Assembly (NCBI RefSeq): GCF_041146795.1
Contig: NC_135183.1
Span: forward strand, 8,629,340-8,693,339
Origin: Maylandia zebra
Lineage: Eukaryota; Chordata; Actinopteri; Cichliformes; Cichlidae
Direction: 5' to 3'
DNA length: 64,000 nucleotides
Part shown: positions 1-12,917 of the stretch, in pieces
How positions within the stretch are numbered: position 1 is the first letter of the stretch
Layout of the letters: the number at the start of each line of letters is the position of its first letter
Made by a program: the position numbers and the translations under genes
The notes under the pieces: generated by a model
Told to the model about the DNA's origin: nothing
Seen by the model: the letters and a program-made list of their open reading frames with translations, nothing else
Databases searched by the model: none

Positions 1-930
1 CTTATCGGGGCCTGGAGCCTGGGGCTCGCTCGGGCCACTTCGGAGGTGGGGTGCCCCCGGCCTCTCGGCCTGGGGCTCGGTCACTCAGGCGCGGCTGGCT
101 GCTGGCGGAGCTCACGGGCGCGTCACTGCAACTCCCCCTGACTTCTGCTCAGCGGCTGCTGAGTGAGCCCTCATCTGGGACTCTCCTCAGCTCTTTCTGG
201 GACAGTGGCGCAGCTGCCCCTCTGTTGGTCTTCCTTGGTCTCTTGTGTTCTGGGGGCCTCTGGATGTCTGGAGTTTTCTCCTCCATACCTGCTTCATGCC
301 CTGGAGGACGGGGCTATGGCCCCCCCACACCCTCTAGCAGATTATTACATGAAGGAACCTTTTAAAAAACAAAAAACAAGCGCGTCCATGCTCACAGGTG
401 TACACACGGGTGATCACACCCACAAACTACACCCTTTTTGGCTCCTACCTCAAAGCACACTGTGTTCTGTTGATCTTATGTGCTGCACAATAATGTTTAA
501 CATTTAGTATTTACTGTCATATTCCCATATATCATTGTGATGTTGTTTATTCTATTACTCTTGTTCTCTTCTGCTTGTTTTCTTTTTTCTTTCTCAGCAG
601 GTGATCCAGGTGATTGATATATGCATTTTTTTTCTCTGCCCGTTCTGTTGGTTTTTGTTTTTTGCCCTTCTCCCCCGTCCCTCTTCTCAGCTGTTTCTCT
701 TTCCCTCTTTCTTTCTCCCCTTCTTTCCCCCAGTCAAGTCTGTCCCGTATTCAGTAAGTGAAAATAAAATAAACAATAAAAGGTGAATCAAATGGACCAT
801 TACGGCAAGGCTGGGATGGTCAATTTGGTAAAGTAAATCCGTTGGGCATCTTTCTTTGCCTTTAGACAACAATTCTGATGGCAAAAGAGCCAAACGGGAC
901 AGGCAAAAAAAATAAATAAATAAAAAGTAA
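1..930 (+). repeat. 3' region of a LINE-like retroelement
   Basis: GC-rich, pyrimidine-rich sequence that falls in GC content toward an A-rich end (AAAAAAAATAAATAAATAAA at about 905-925), preceded by AATAAA-type signals near 765-780. This composition and poly(A)-like end fit the 3' untranslated part of a non-LTR retroelement. I recall very similar sequence as abundant in cichlid genomes, but cannot verify it. The short open frames here show no protein motif. The element enters the window already begun. Confidence 0.45.
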
Positions 931-2030
931 AAGATGGGAAACTCGGTTAATGTAAAGTATACTGACTTTGCTGCATTGAGATTCCCTCTGTGGCGGCTGT
1001 ATTTCTACATAGCAAATTTGAAGTGTTCATGTTTCATTTTACATAAAAGCAAATAAAATACTTACATTATACTTAAATGCTTAAATTATTCAAAATTGCA
1101 TCACCTATCCATAATTGCATTACTCTTGACATTTAAAGGATATCGCCCATGGATGTACTCACCTCTGTTGTAGGTCTGGATATGCATAATCAGTTCACTT
1201 CATGCATTTCTTCTGATTTAAACAAAATGGATAAACTGAATAAATCCAATTCACGTGTCAAAGATGCATGTTAATGTCAAGCACAAAGTAGTTTCTTTCC
1301 TATCCAATATGACTGACTGTAAAGCTGGCTATGGTCCCTATTTATGACCATTCTATTCATTATTACCCACCAGGGTTTTACATAGCTCTGCATACTCTCA
1401 ACTTTTGCCAACCATAATGCATTTCGGGCTTGAAAATTTATGTTCTTCTCTGCTTGACTTTATATAAACATATTTCAGGGAGTTATGGTCCACCACCTTA
1501 TGAGAGGAGAGGTGCACTGTGGGGACGTGTGAACATTGTTTACTATTGTGCCTGATGTGCTCAAAGTGGAGTCCCATGGAAAAGACGCAGTGGTAACAAA
1601 AGTAATTTACAGTGATGAGAAATGCACTCTTGGTTAATGATTTGGAATAAATGCTTCAAGGCAACAGTGTGGACCATTTGTGAGGTTAATCAGTGGATTT
1701 ATGGACAGTTACTGAACTTGAAGGCCTTCCCTTTAAGGGTTATTGTTCTGCTACGTCAGGTGAAGTTAGTGTCAGCCATCTGGGCATCGGAGCTTATGCA
1801 AATAGACTCCTGTGATTTTATGAACACTAGCTGGGAGAGTGTGTTTTCCACATGATGCACTGCCTTTTTAAATATCAGTGTACACACAGTCAGGAAGGAC
1901 AGTAATGTTGTGAAATATTTTGTCTGCATGTTTTGAAAATCAATTGATCAATACCCACAGCTTAGCTGCTTACATTAAAATTATGTTCATCTCTATTTAT
2001 TACACTCTGCTCCTGAACGTGTTTCAACAA
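931..2030. other. No gene recognised
   Basis: AT-rich sequence. The short open frames have no recognisable motif, and I see no repeat structure with clear ends. Confidence 0.5.
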
Positions 2031-2034
2031 CCTG

Positions 2035-2375
2035 GCCTGTGGCGAATCCTACCAGGACCGGATAATGAACGAAGCGGCCTTACAAAAAGCGGGCACTCGC
2101 CCTTTAGCTGATGTTGTTGCCGAAAAGCACTTCCGATTTGCGGGCCATATTCTACGTCTACCCCCTCATCACCTGGCCAAGATCCCCATTATATGGTTCC
2201 CGCGCTGTGGCAAGCAAAAGCAAGGCTGACCAAGGATCACGTGGCATCAAACGTTTATGGATGATAATAAAAACCGTCGACATTGCCTGGGATGAAGATG
2301 AAGCAGTTCCCGCTGACCGACGTCGATGGAGATCGTCAGCTGCCCGATGCGCCGCTCTGCATAGGAGGAACTAAG
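2035..2375 (+). pseudogene. LINE reverse-transcriptase C-terminal fragment, frameshifted
   Basis: Two frames together resemble the end of a non-LTR retrotransposon polyprotein. One gives AGTRPLADVVAEKHFRFAGH followed by ILRLPPHHLAKI (from about 2091); the other gives DEAVPADRRRWRSSAARCAA, ending in a stop at 2374. The 'F.GHILR' block and the terminal 'DR..WRS..A.CA' block are typical. At least one frameshift separates them, so it is dead. Confidence 0.6.
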
Positions 2376-2557
2376 TGCTAAGTAAGTATTTATTACAGAA
2401 TTTAAGCAAATATTAATGCCAGCAAACTGCCCTTTCCTGCTTTGAATCCAGTGCCTCACAAGCTTTTTAAGAGTTATGCTAACCCTTTTTATTCAAATTC
2501 TGATGTAGCTAAACTGTTGATAAAATGTATTTTTAGCAGTGATGATTTAGTTTCGCC

Positions 2558-3088
2558 TTCTTCATTGCAACTACGCAGTAACTCAAGTAACCCCTTGTTA
2601 CAACCAAGGTACAGAAATGCATCTCTGAACACATCGAACTTTGAAGTAGATGAACTACACCAGCAGAAGACCACACTCAGTACCACTCCCGTCAGCTAAG
2701 AACAAGAAACTAAGACTACACTTTACAAAGGCTCAACAAAACTGAACAATAAAAACCTGGGAAAATGTTGTGTGGTCTGTTGAGTCTTGATTTGTACTGT
2801 GACATTAGGATGGTAAAGTCAGAATGTATCCTTTGATGGCTAGCATGCCACAAAGCTCTTTATCTCAAACAGGTTGCTTCACCTTTAGAGTGAGTTCACT
2901 GTAATCAAATGTCCTTCACAGTCACGACATCTCAAAAGAACAGAGCGCCTTCAAGATGTGACAGAACGGGGTCATGCATCATAGCCAGTCAACATGTAAA
3001 TCTGCAACAACTGTGTGATGCTATCATGTCAAATGAAGGTCCAACCCAGTACTAGGAAAGTGTACCTGATAAAATGGCCAGTGACTAA
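2558..3088 (+). mobile_element. Tc1/mariner remnant, 3' part
   Basis: The stretch TCAGCTAAGAACAAGAAACT, then a block near 2735-2790, and the end GTGTACCTGATAAAATGGCC match a Tc1-like family whose ends read roughly GTGTACCTAATAAAGTGGCC. The same family occurs at 35357-36256. No intact transposase is present. Family recognition is from memory of common fish elements. Confidence 0.55.
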
Positions 3089-6000
3089 ATAAAGCAAAAC
3101 AGATTTTTGTACTAAAAAGGTAGATTTATATACAAAAGCAAAACACATTATCAACTTGGTTCCTGTGTTTCAACTGGACATGACTTATTGAGGTGCGCTT
3201 GCAATTCAGAGCACCATCATACAAGATAAGAAATGACCCCTAAAAACACAGATAAACTCTCACTGTGGGCAGACTAATCGGTTGCTTCTTCAGGAGGCTC
3301 TGATAAGCGTGAAAACAAGCACTCAAAAACAAAACTGTAGACTTATAGGCGCCATTATTATCATAATTGGACAACAAATCCTTTGAGTTTTGAACATGGA
3401 TTCTGTCTGAATCTTTTGCTGTTTTACAAGCTTTTCATAGCCAATTAAGGCTTTATTTAATCTAAATTAGTCCCACTGAGATCAAAAATGATCAATCAAG
3501 AAAGACCAGCACAAGACAGAGGCAGCAGCAGCAGCTAGATTAAGTATGCTTGTGATGAAGTGTGATTGCAGTCTTGTTCGTTAACACTCATTCTCTCCAA
3601 CAGGAGGCTTCATTACTAACAAATCTGAGATCAGCTTAAAAGGTTATGAAAATGCCATGATGTGTTTCTGCTCAAATACCCCTTTAGATTTCAACTTCTG
3701 CTGCTGGCAGTAAGAAGTCGTGGCCATAAATGCTGCACTTCTGCTAATTGATAGTACTTGAATTCAGTTGTTCTATTTCACCCTTTTTCTTTATTTATGT
3801 TCAATTTTAATTGTTTCAGCACTTCCTTGGCCACCTGTAAGTAAGAAAATTAATGGAAAAAACATGACCACAGATACCTGCTGGACTAAATTATTTTCAT
3901 CTTTGTTCAACTATCCAGGAGAAAACTGCTGTTATGGTGGTGGGACATCCACCTGTATTGGAAAGGCAGAATACTTTGTACTGTTTAGGGAGTCTGCTCC
4001 CCAGACTCTCATTTAGTCTAACAGACACATGCACACACACACACACATACACAGAGGGGTTTGGCTTCATCCCTCCTGGGGAGTAATTAGAGGTTAGCTT
4101 GGTCTATCTCGGAGCCCCTTTACTCCCCATCACGCTCACACAAGTCAGCAGCCAGAGATGTTGCTGAATGAGCGGATGAAATATTTTAAGGAGAACTTAG
4201 AGCTATAAGATCCAAACAGGAGAGCTCAGGATGAAAGGTCAGCTCATACTACAAGACAGCCCCATTTTTCCTAGTTCTCAAAAAAGGTCAAGCTTTCCTG
4301 CGGTCTCCATAGCAACACAGAGTGGAGAGTCTGGAAGGAAAAATTTTTTATTCGAGTGACAGCAAAGGTCCAAAAATCTGAAATTCCCAGAAGAAAGAGA
4401 CCTTTAAATGAGACGTTATGTGCGTAACAAATGTGGCCAAACTTTCAAATGAAGTAAACATATGTTGAAGAAATTCCTGTGAGCCAAAAGCTTTGCTGTT
4501 TGGAATATTAGGTTCCCAGTGTTTTATTGTTTTGGGGGCTTTTTACTTCTTGCTGACACCAGCCCAGAGACTGCCTGGCAAATTAAAGTGTTAAGGCAAA
4601 ATCTGTATTCCCCAACTAGGTAGCAAATGATTGCTGAAGGTTGCCAACAGTGGCTATATGATATCAGTTAGAAAGAAAGTGCTGCACCAAAAGCCTTCTT
4701 GTGATTGATTTGTTGCTAGCAGATTGACACTTTCACATGTTTGCATTAAAAAATGCACCAACTTGTTTGCAAACACTGGCCAACTATTTGCAGAGCAGTT
4801 GTCAAATGTAAAAAAGTCACTCAAACCAAAAAAGGAGAACTGATTGGCAGCAACCTCCAGCATTTACTCACCACCAGTCCATGGAATATACAGTTCACGT
4901 TTTGTTGCCAGGGGGTCTGGAGGAAGCTGGAAGAAGACCAAATTTACTCTCCAACGTGACTGTCAAACGATTTCTAATACAATCAAAACTATACAAAAGA
5001 AAACAGCTTAAAATGGCAGAAATAGTTTATTGAAAACATGAAGTGTACACAAAATACAGAAAAACCAGACAAAGTGTGCCTCAGAGAGGTTAGGACATAG
5101 ACAAACAGATATGAACCCAACTAAAGATGAACACACGCACACACATGGACCTTCAGGGATTCTTACTTTTACAGACAGTAGTTTACCAAGCCCACTCTCT
5201 GTGTAAATTTCCATTCTTTAACCTACTGTCTAACAGGGATTCAGAAGATCTGGTATTTTCTAGTTTACTCCTGTTCATTATCACTACCGGGTCACTCTGA
5301 CCTGCAAACTCCAGTATCTCACTCCATGACAGCCATTGCAATCAGTAGGGCACAGAGGTCTTCCACTATGTTCAAATACCGCTAATAATATCCCAAACAC
5401 AGCGTGCATAACACACTTGACTTAAATACTTGACTTCTTCTATTATCTTCTGTGCCGCATGTACAGTTATCATGACATTAATATAAATTGGTAATTGGCA
5501 ATGAAAAACAAAGATGTAAATTCAAATGTGTGAAAAACACAGTGTGAATTTAATAGACCACATCTGGAGGTGAACTGGGCTGCATGAACAGATCTCAGCC
5601 AGTTATAAATTCAAGAGCACTATTTTTTCTTCAAGGCCAAGGTGAGTCTGTTTAAAGAGCCATTTGTTTGTGTGTCAGTAAGATTGTGCAAAAGGTACCC
5701 GGCTGGATTTCAGCTGAGTACCTTGTGAGAGATGTGGAGCATAGCCATTGGAAAAACCCATTACATTTTGGTCTGGCTCTAGATTACTTTTTTAAATTTG
5801 CAAAGTGAAAACAACCGATTCTGTGAACACGTATCCAAATGCCCCATGGATAGATGTCACTGTCTATAGCAAGATGCAGATCCCTGTTTAATCCTGGAAT
5901 GAAACAGCCCAACTATAACAGACCATAGGGAAACTCAGCAGTCTGCATTGGGTGATACAGTTTCAGTACTATCAAATAATTACTCTGTATCCTTCAGATA

Positions 6001-7323
6001 ACTTCTCTGACCATGCATGGTGTTTATAAAGAGACTGAAATTAAATGTCAGCTTCCGCCTGACCTGTTTCTGCAGGGTCCTGTTTGTTTCTTTTGTCGTC
6101 ATATGATTCAGCTGGAACCTCGAAGAATGGATTTACATGATTTTTTTCTGCGTCTCTGTCAGCTTTTGCTCACAGTCAGAGCTCCCAGATCTAGCCTACA
6201 GGCATTGCTTTTGAACACTGTGCTAGTGTCTCTACTCTGACAGGAGCTTTCTTTACCGTGTTATATGGAAACTGGTTTCTGTGAGTAAGGATAAAAATAG
6301 AGTTTGCTAGAAGAAGATGAGGAGACAAAGTTCAGCCACAAGCAGCCGAAGCATTTTCCACAACGCTCAAAAATGTTCCATGGAAAAAGCAACATTTAGG
6401 GCAATGTGTAGTGGACTCAAGTTAAGTTGCAGCTACTGTGTGAAATTAAAAACACCATTTCTAGATATGTTTTATTATGATAGCAAAACCTGTCATGGTC
6501 CTGCGTGCTTGACCTGCTCTCAGGACATGTGACTTCCTGCGTCTCCCATTTTGACCTCGGGATTTCCAGGCCATTCTCGGCACAGATGTTTCTGTATATT
6601 ATGGCAGCCTCTTGGTTATGGCGCTCCATGTATCCATGTGCTGGATTGTCTCAGGGGCATCTTTACATCTTGCCTGGTGTAATAGACCCCTGCCTCTATG
6701 GATCTTGTGCTCAGACCTTGTTCCTGTGCTGACATGATTAGTGTTTCTGTGCTGTCTTCAGTCCAGGTTTCAATCCACTAGTAGGATTACTGAATGTCAG
6801 CCACTACATACTGTGCAGGGGCCTGTCCTTTCATGATGGCTCCTCCTCTTCTTTCTTGGGTTTCTGCTGTCTGAGGTATTAACTAAGCACTTCCTGATGT
6901 ACAAATGGATGTTCATTGTTTCATCCTGGATAGTAGTTCTGACACTCACTAGTCCCCGGCCTCCTTCCTCTCACTTACCGCACACTCTCAGGCTGCAGGA
7001 CTTGTGGTGAAACCACAAAAATGTAAACAATCATAAGTATTATTAGTGTGATTCTTTTTGTTTATTTGTTGTTTGAAAATTATATAATGTCATGCTAGAT
7101 ATGCTAATATTTTATGCGTTCTAAATGTTTGTACATGTACACACTGTGTATAGAGTTGCACCGATATATCAGCCTACTTTGACGAAACCATTTGTCCAGT
7201 AAGATCACATTTATGAATGTCAGTGAATGATGTTGATCTCAGAAATTTTGCTCTAGTTGATTAATTTTATTATTTTTAATGATGATTTCTTTGTTTTCTT
7301 CACACAAAGCAGGCAGCAAATAA
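3089..7323. other. No gene recognised; short CA repeat at 4029-4047
   Basis: Only short open frames without motifs, codon bias or convincing splice signals. A small CA repeat sits near 4029-4047. I see no exon chain on either strand. Confidence 0.5.
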
Positions 7324-8728
7324 TGTCACGGTACTGGGTCGTGTCACCCAGTATGTGTTTTTTTTTTAATGTATCATTTTGTATTCATTGGTGTTCTAGT
7401 TTCAGTTTGGCTCATCTAGTTAATTTCCAGGTTGCTGTTTAGTCCTTTGTTAAATTCCTTTTGCCATCTCCCCCTGTACTCAGTCTTCCTGGTTCGTGCG
7501 CCTACCTGTCATGTATCATGTCTGTGTGGCTCTTGTTGTCAAGTTCATTTCATGTCTATATCTCTGTGTTTCCTGTTTTATTTTGAAAGAGTCTGGTGTT
7601 CTTTGTTCACTGCATTTAGTTTTACTCTCCCCTGTGTTGTCATCATGTTTCATTCTAGTCAGCTGTGTCCTCATGTGTCTCCACTTCCCCTGATCACTTC
7701 ATGTGTGTATTTAGTCCTCAGTCTTGCTGTGTTCAGCGTTGCTTCGTCTGTGTTATCTCCCCTACTCCTTGTCATGGTTTCCCAGTCAAGTCATAGTAAA
7801 AAAATCACAGTAAGAGTCATAGGCTACGTTCACACTGCAGGTCTTGATGCTCAATTCAGTTTTTTTGATCAAATCCGATTTTTTTGTCTGCCTGTTCACA
7901 CTACAAATAAAATGCGACAGCAAACGCGCTCTAGTGTGAACCCTCAAAGCGGCCCATATGCGCAAAAGAAGACGTCACACACAACGCGCTCTGTTTAGAC
8001 CCAGAGCAAACAGTATTGTTTGACTGATGGCCGTTAATATAAAGACTTCAGGCTTTACGTTTCCCAATTTTTGCTTTAAGTTATTAGGTTATCTACATTA
8101 TTATGTAAATAACCTAATAATGATCCTTATTGCTGTTTTAGAGGAGCGGTGCTTCAAAGGATAGTTGCAGATTTCTGTCAGAATCTGCAGATTATACAGC
8201 ACAAATAAAATGTTCACGTTTCTCCAACGTTGTCTTCCCAACAGTTTCACTGATATCTACACGGGATGGCCAGGAAGCGTTCGCGATGTCTTCTCGGGCG
8301 CTGATAATTGGCGTCTGTCTTGTGTCAGTGACGTAAAAGACGGATTTAATGCGACTTGACCATTCACACAGCAGTCGCTTTCTAAAACATCGGATATGTA
8401 TCGGATTCAGAACCACATACGAAAGTGACCCAGATCGGATTCGAAAATATCGGATTTGTGCCGTTCACACTGTCATAGCATGATGGGATATGGGTCGCAT
8501 AGGGTCAAAAAAATCGGATTTGATGCGCTTTCGCCTGCAGTGTGAACGTAGCCATAGTTTCCTAGTCTATGTTCAGGTTTTCCCTCAGTTACTTTGTTGT
8601 TTTTTTCCGTGAGTTTTCAGCCCTAAATAAAGCTTCGCCTTTTGTTAAGTCCAGTTTTGTCTCCTCGTCTCTGTCTGCTCTTGGGTCCTCTACTCACTCC
8701 ACACAGTCTGCCCCAGCAGTCCATGACA
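7324..8728. mobile_element. Unclassified transposable element, interrupted by a Harbinger copy
   Basis: The left end TGTCACGG and right end CCATGACA are imperfect inverted repeats, and AATAA lies directly outside both (7319-7323 and 8729-8733), a possible 5-bp duplication. The interior is pyrimidine-rich with no coding motif. Similar pyrimidine-rich sequence beginning TGTCATGG occurs at about 49182-49740. It is split at 7821/8554 by another element. The class is unknown. Confidence 0.4.
7822..8553 (+). mobile_element. PIF/Harbinger-type element with transposase fragment
   Basis: The ends are a perfect 20-bp inverted repeat, GGCTACGTTCACACTGCAGG, with further inverted AAATCCGATTTTTTTG just inside. 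The trinucleotide ATA flanks both sides, a candidate 3-bp duplication as expected for PIF/Harbinger. At about 8237-8290 the plus strand encodes FTDIYTGWPGSV, matching the Harbinger nuclease block with Asp and WPGS. The rest of the transposase is missing, so it is non-autonomous. It sits inside the element at 7324-8728. Confidence 0.7.
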
Positions 8729-8733
8729 AATAA

Positions 8734-10250
8734 TAACAAAATCCCTCAATGGGATCCTGGTTTTACTGAGTCAAATGACGTAAAAGTTCATAGCTCCTAG
8801 AATAACTTGGGTAGACATGAAAATGGTATTTGAGCTCTTCCTTAAAGATGGAATGAGGAGCTTAGTCATTTTAGAGGGACTCTGTATTCCTCCATGACAA
8901 AAGGAATCAGTAGAATACGTTCAGACACCAGACCAGGATCTCTTCTGTTCACCTCCTAGATGAGGTTTTTGAAACCCAGGACATGCTGGAGAAACCATGT
9001 TTCTTGGGTACCTTGGGAATGCCTTGGTATCCCCTCAGAAGAGCTGAAGGAGGTGGCCATAGAGTGGGAGGTCTGGGTGATTCTGCTTAGATTATAGCCA
9101 CTGTGACCAAGACACAGATAAGTGGTAGAAAAGAGATGGATGGATTTCAGATTTTCTAAAGATTGCACACAGTTCTTAACAAATTTAAGTTGTCATAACA
9201 ACAAAGACACAAATATTTTAGAAATCTGTCAAAAACTTATTAAACTGTTATTTATTAGGCAAAGAACAAACTGATTTCACATGTTTATATCCCAATTTGT
9301 CCAAGTCCACACTGGACTTCTCTGGGCGGTCGGAAATGAATGAGGCATAATATTCATCTGCTAAAACTAATCTTTCTTTTCAAAAATGTTGTAAGCTGAC
9401 ATCTTAATCAAATGTGTTTTATTTATTATATTTTAGCTTTAAAAATATCATTTCCATGTAAGAGCTTGTGCACATTTTTAGATTAAAAATTAGAGAAAAA
9501 AAACGATTTGGGTAATCACATCAGTGCTGTTAATGTAAGGCAGCTAAGGCACAAATCTTACATTGTTTGGTGATTATACACAGTAGTGTGGCTCTACTGT
9601 ATATAAAATTATAATAGTTCCTAAAAAGATTGCGTATTCACTGATAGACAGCATAAAGCTCATGTAACAGAGTCATGGCATGAAGAGGGGAAAATGAAAA
9701 AACTCAAATATTCACACCTTGTTTCAAAGTTGAAATTTTCTATCAGGATAGATTCCAAAGTCTTGCCTGGCACTCAAACGTGTGGCCTCTCACATCCTGC
9801 AGATTCTATTCCACATAATTCACATTGCATTTTTCAGCACCTGCTTTTTGACTTTTGGTGAAGTGCATTCACCACCTTTTTCATTAGCCAGAAGTCATGA
9901 AAACAACAGTTTCAGGTACCCCGGGCAATCAGAATGCCCTGGGGTTTTTCAAGTTTTAATTTGAGCAGAGCACTTTAGAGGAGCAGGAATGTTGCTGTAG
10001 AAAGAGAAAGAGCTCATCAGTCAAAACATGCACCTGAGTTTAGAGTAAACTGAGATGTACCATACAGTTTTCAGACATCAATATTCCTGTAGGAAACGTA
10101 ATGCTTGGTTCTCTTTCCCGAAACAGCATGCCAAAAACTTTCCAGCATTTCACACGGACAAAATAACAGTGTTTGAGTAGTTTTTTAAAAGCCATGTTGA
10201 ATTCACCAGCTCATTGCTGTGAAACCATCAAGCAATAGTTTGCCACCTAA
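8734..10250. other. No gene recognised
   Basis: AT-rich intergenic sequence with scattered short open frames lacking motifs. Confidence 0.5.
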
Positions 10251-10252
10251 AC

Positions 10253-11066
10253 GTCGTCCGCAAACAGCTCCAACATCATTGTGAAGTTTGCGGACGACAC
10301 TACAGTGGTGGGTCTTATCACCAACGGTGATGAGACGGCTTACAGGGAGGAGGTCAGCGCCCTGACCCACTGGTGTCAAGACAACCATCTCACCCTCAAC
10401 GTCGCAAAGACAAAGGAGTTGATAGTGGACTTCCGGAGGTGCAGAGAAGTACACACCCCCATCACCATCAACGGCGCTGCTGTGGAGAGAGTGAGCAGCT
10501 TCCGGTTCCTTGGCGTACACCTGGCTGAGGATCTTACGTGGTCAGTACACACAAACAAAACAGTGAAGAAGGTGCAGCAGCGCCTCTTCTTTCTCAGGAG
10601 ACTGAAAAGATTCGGCATGAGCCCCCGCATCCTCAGGACCTTCTATCACTGTGCCATTGAGAGCATCCTCACTGGATGCATCACCACCTGGTATGGCAAC
10701 AGCACCGCCTACAACTGCAAAGCTCTCCAGCGAGTAGTGCGGTGCTCTGAACGGATAATTGGAGGTGAGCTTCCCTCCCTCCAAGACATCTACAGGAAGC
10801 GCTGCCTGAGGAAAGCGGGGAGGATCATCAAGGACTCCAGTCACCCCAGCCATAAACTGTTCAGACTACTTCCATCAGGAAGGAGGTTCTGCAGCATCCG
10901 GTCCCGTACCAGCAGACTGAGAGACAGCTTCTTCCATCAGGCCATCAGACTGCTGAACACGTCATAGACACCTCAGCTTCACTACTGGAACTTTAACATT
11001 ATGCACTCCACACTGTATATAAATGCCACTTGTTTTGCACATATTCAACTCTGTATATTTTATATA

Positions 11067-11097
<31 letters not shown>

Positions 11098-11135
11098 TTA
11101 TTTTATTTTTTTACTATTTAATTTGTAAAAATGTG

Positions 11136-11174
<39 letters not shown>

Positions 11175-11409
11175 AGGAAAATATTTAGTATACACATCCA
11201 GAAATGCATACACTATTATATATTGTACATATATTTATTAGTTTCAGGTTGGCCATTCTTGTATTTTGCTCGTTTGTGTTGTTGTGTCTGCACATCTCTG
11301 TTGCTTGTGGGGCTCGCACACAAGAATTTCACTCGCATGTGCTGTGCCAGTGTGCCTGCACATGTGATGTGACAATAAAAAGTGATTTGATTTGATTTGA
11401 TTTGATTTA
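10253..11409 (+). mobile_element. 5'-truncated L2-like LINE
   Basis: A truncated non-LTR retrotransposon. It starts within the reverse transcriptase, continues through the polyprotein C-terminus to the stop at 10965-10967, then a 3' UTR with an ATT run (11068-11096) and a CA run (about 11141-11172). It ends in a (TTTGA)n tail at about 11385-11409, as L2/CR1-type elements do. The 5' junction has a 13-bp inverted repeat (10253-10265 against 10286-10298). Confidence 0.8.
10281..10967 (+). pseudogene. LINE reverse transcriptase, C-terminal 228 codons open
   Basis: An open frame that begins at the catalytic FADDTTVVGL motif (the Asp pair of the reverse transcriptase) and runs through LTLNVAKTKELIVDF, FRFLGVHLAEDLTW and a C-terminal region rich in Arg and Lys, ending RDSFFHQAIRLLNTS. 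The frame is intact to the stop, so the insertion is fairly young. It lacks the endonuclease and the front of the polymerase and cannot be functional. Confidence 0.85.
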
Positions 11410-12440
11410 AACGTTTCCAATGAATGTCAATGAGGAAGCGTTATGAAGTCATAGCTGCAAAAAGGCTCCAGGCTGCAGAGGACAGCAGCGAGATAGCGAA
11501 CTGTGTGTGTTTTCCTGATGTATAGAATATCATTAAACAGCGCCGAATCACTGATGCAGCATGATAATTCTGTAAGCTCTCTCCTGAGTTTCAGCCCTAA
11601 CAGCAGTGTTCATTCTCATGCATCAGTACATCTGACTGAAGTCAACTATAGAGTAAATGCTTTTTAACATGAACATGACTAAAATATGGATTTGGGTTGA
11701 CAGTTAGCTCTGCTCATCACTGTTATCTCGTGCTCTTCTAATGAGGAGGAGAGCGGCAGCGAATCAGAAGACGAGCAGACAGATTGACAGGTTTTCATTA
11801 GCCTGTTTTGTTAGAGGGTTTATAATTAATCCTTCTGAGACCACCGCTGACTATACTCTTGACCAGTGGAGAAAAGAGGGAGCATATGGACTGAATGCAG
11901 ATACGACATACATTATGCTGCTGTAGAGCGTGTCCTTCCACGGAGAGTTGGGTGTGCGTATTCACAGAATGAAGCTGTACTGTACGATTTAATAGTGGCT
12001 GCTTGTAAAAATGGTTTTTGCACCTTCAAAGTTCTTCCTGCTCACGCAGCACGGCACCACTGCACCACTGCAAGGTCTCACGAAAGCAAGGAAAATGTGA
12101 TTTCAGTGTGAGAATCTCATAACAAATAACTGAGCAAGAGACAGGAAGTTCTTGGCTGTTTAATGACTCCTGGTCGTCTGAAAGCATTGGTCGTTTAAAC
12201 ACCTGGTAGACTTCAACATTTACATTTTTATGATCTCTGGGAAATATGAACCATATACTATATAATGATATGTAAATGCTGCGGTAATAATAACTGCCAA
12301 ATCTACATTTCAAAACTCTGTCTCAAAGGAGAGGGATGGTTTAAAAAAATGATGTGAATTCAGATGGGAATCCGTTCCCTATACCCTCGCTTTTGTTTTC
12401 TTTTAAGCCTAATGGGACTCTGGGGATTATTTTACAGATG
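11410..12440. other. No gene recognised
   Basis: Moderate GC with a few short open frames, none showing a domain or a splice pattern. Confidence 0.45.
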
Positions 12441-12448
12441 GTCTAGTT

Positions 12449-12671
12449 CAGGGGTGCCCAATCCCAGTCCTCGAGAGCTACCGTCCTGCAGCTTTTAGAT
12501 GCATCCTTGTTCCCACACACCTGAATCAAATGAATGGCTTGTTATCAGGCCTTTGCCAAACATGATGGCATGCTGAAGAGATCAAACCATTTGATTCAGC
12601 TGTGTTGGAGTAGGGATGCATCTAAAAGCTGCAGGATAGTAGCTCTCGAGGACCGGGATTGGGCACCCCTG
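12449..12671. mobile_element. hAT-type MITE with perfect target duplication
   Basis: 223 bp bounded by inverted CAGGGGTGCCCAATCC and GGATTGGGCACCCCTG. Further inside, inverted AGCTGCAGG/CCTGCAGCT and TTTAGATGCAT blocks make the element largely palindromic. It is flanked on both sides by the identical 8-mer GTCTAGTT (12441-12448 and 12672-12679). The CAGGGGTG end and 8-bp duplication are diagnostic of hAT; there is no coding capacity. Confidence 0.9.
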
Positions 12672-12917
12672 GTCTAGTTCATTAAACTGAAATCAATTAA
12701 GAACCCAAGTAAAAATGAGTGTAAAAATATAATAAAATGTAAACATATATTTTGTGTTTTTGGTATTACTAATAATATATAGTATGACAAATGATCAGGT
12801 GCCTTAACCTGGTTGAGCTGCAGCTTCAGTTCATCGTCCAAGTTAAGCCAGAACGCTGGGCTTCTTACCCACTGAGAATAGATCATTTCGCCTCAAAAGC
12901 CCTAATCATTTTTTCTT

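Noticed and set aside
51..507. Two overlapping open frames in the GC-rich left end
   Set aside because: They lie in a repeat with an A-rich end, have no domain, and overlap each other in different frames; better explained as LINE 3' sequence.
7432..7998. 188-residue open frame on the plus strand
   Set aside because: It is Ser/Leu/Val-rich low-complexity translation of a pyrimidine-rich repeat and runs across the junction with the nested Harbinger element.
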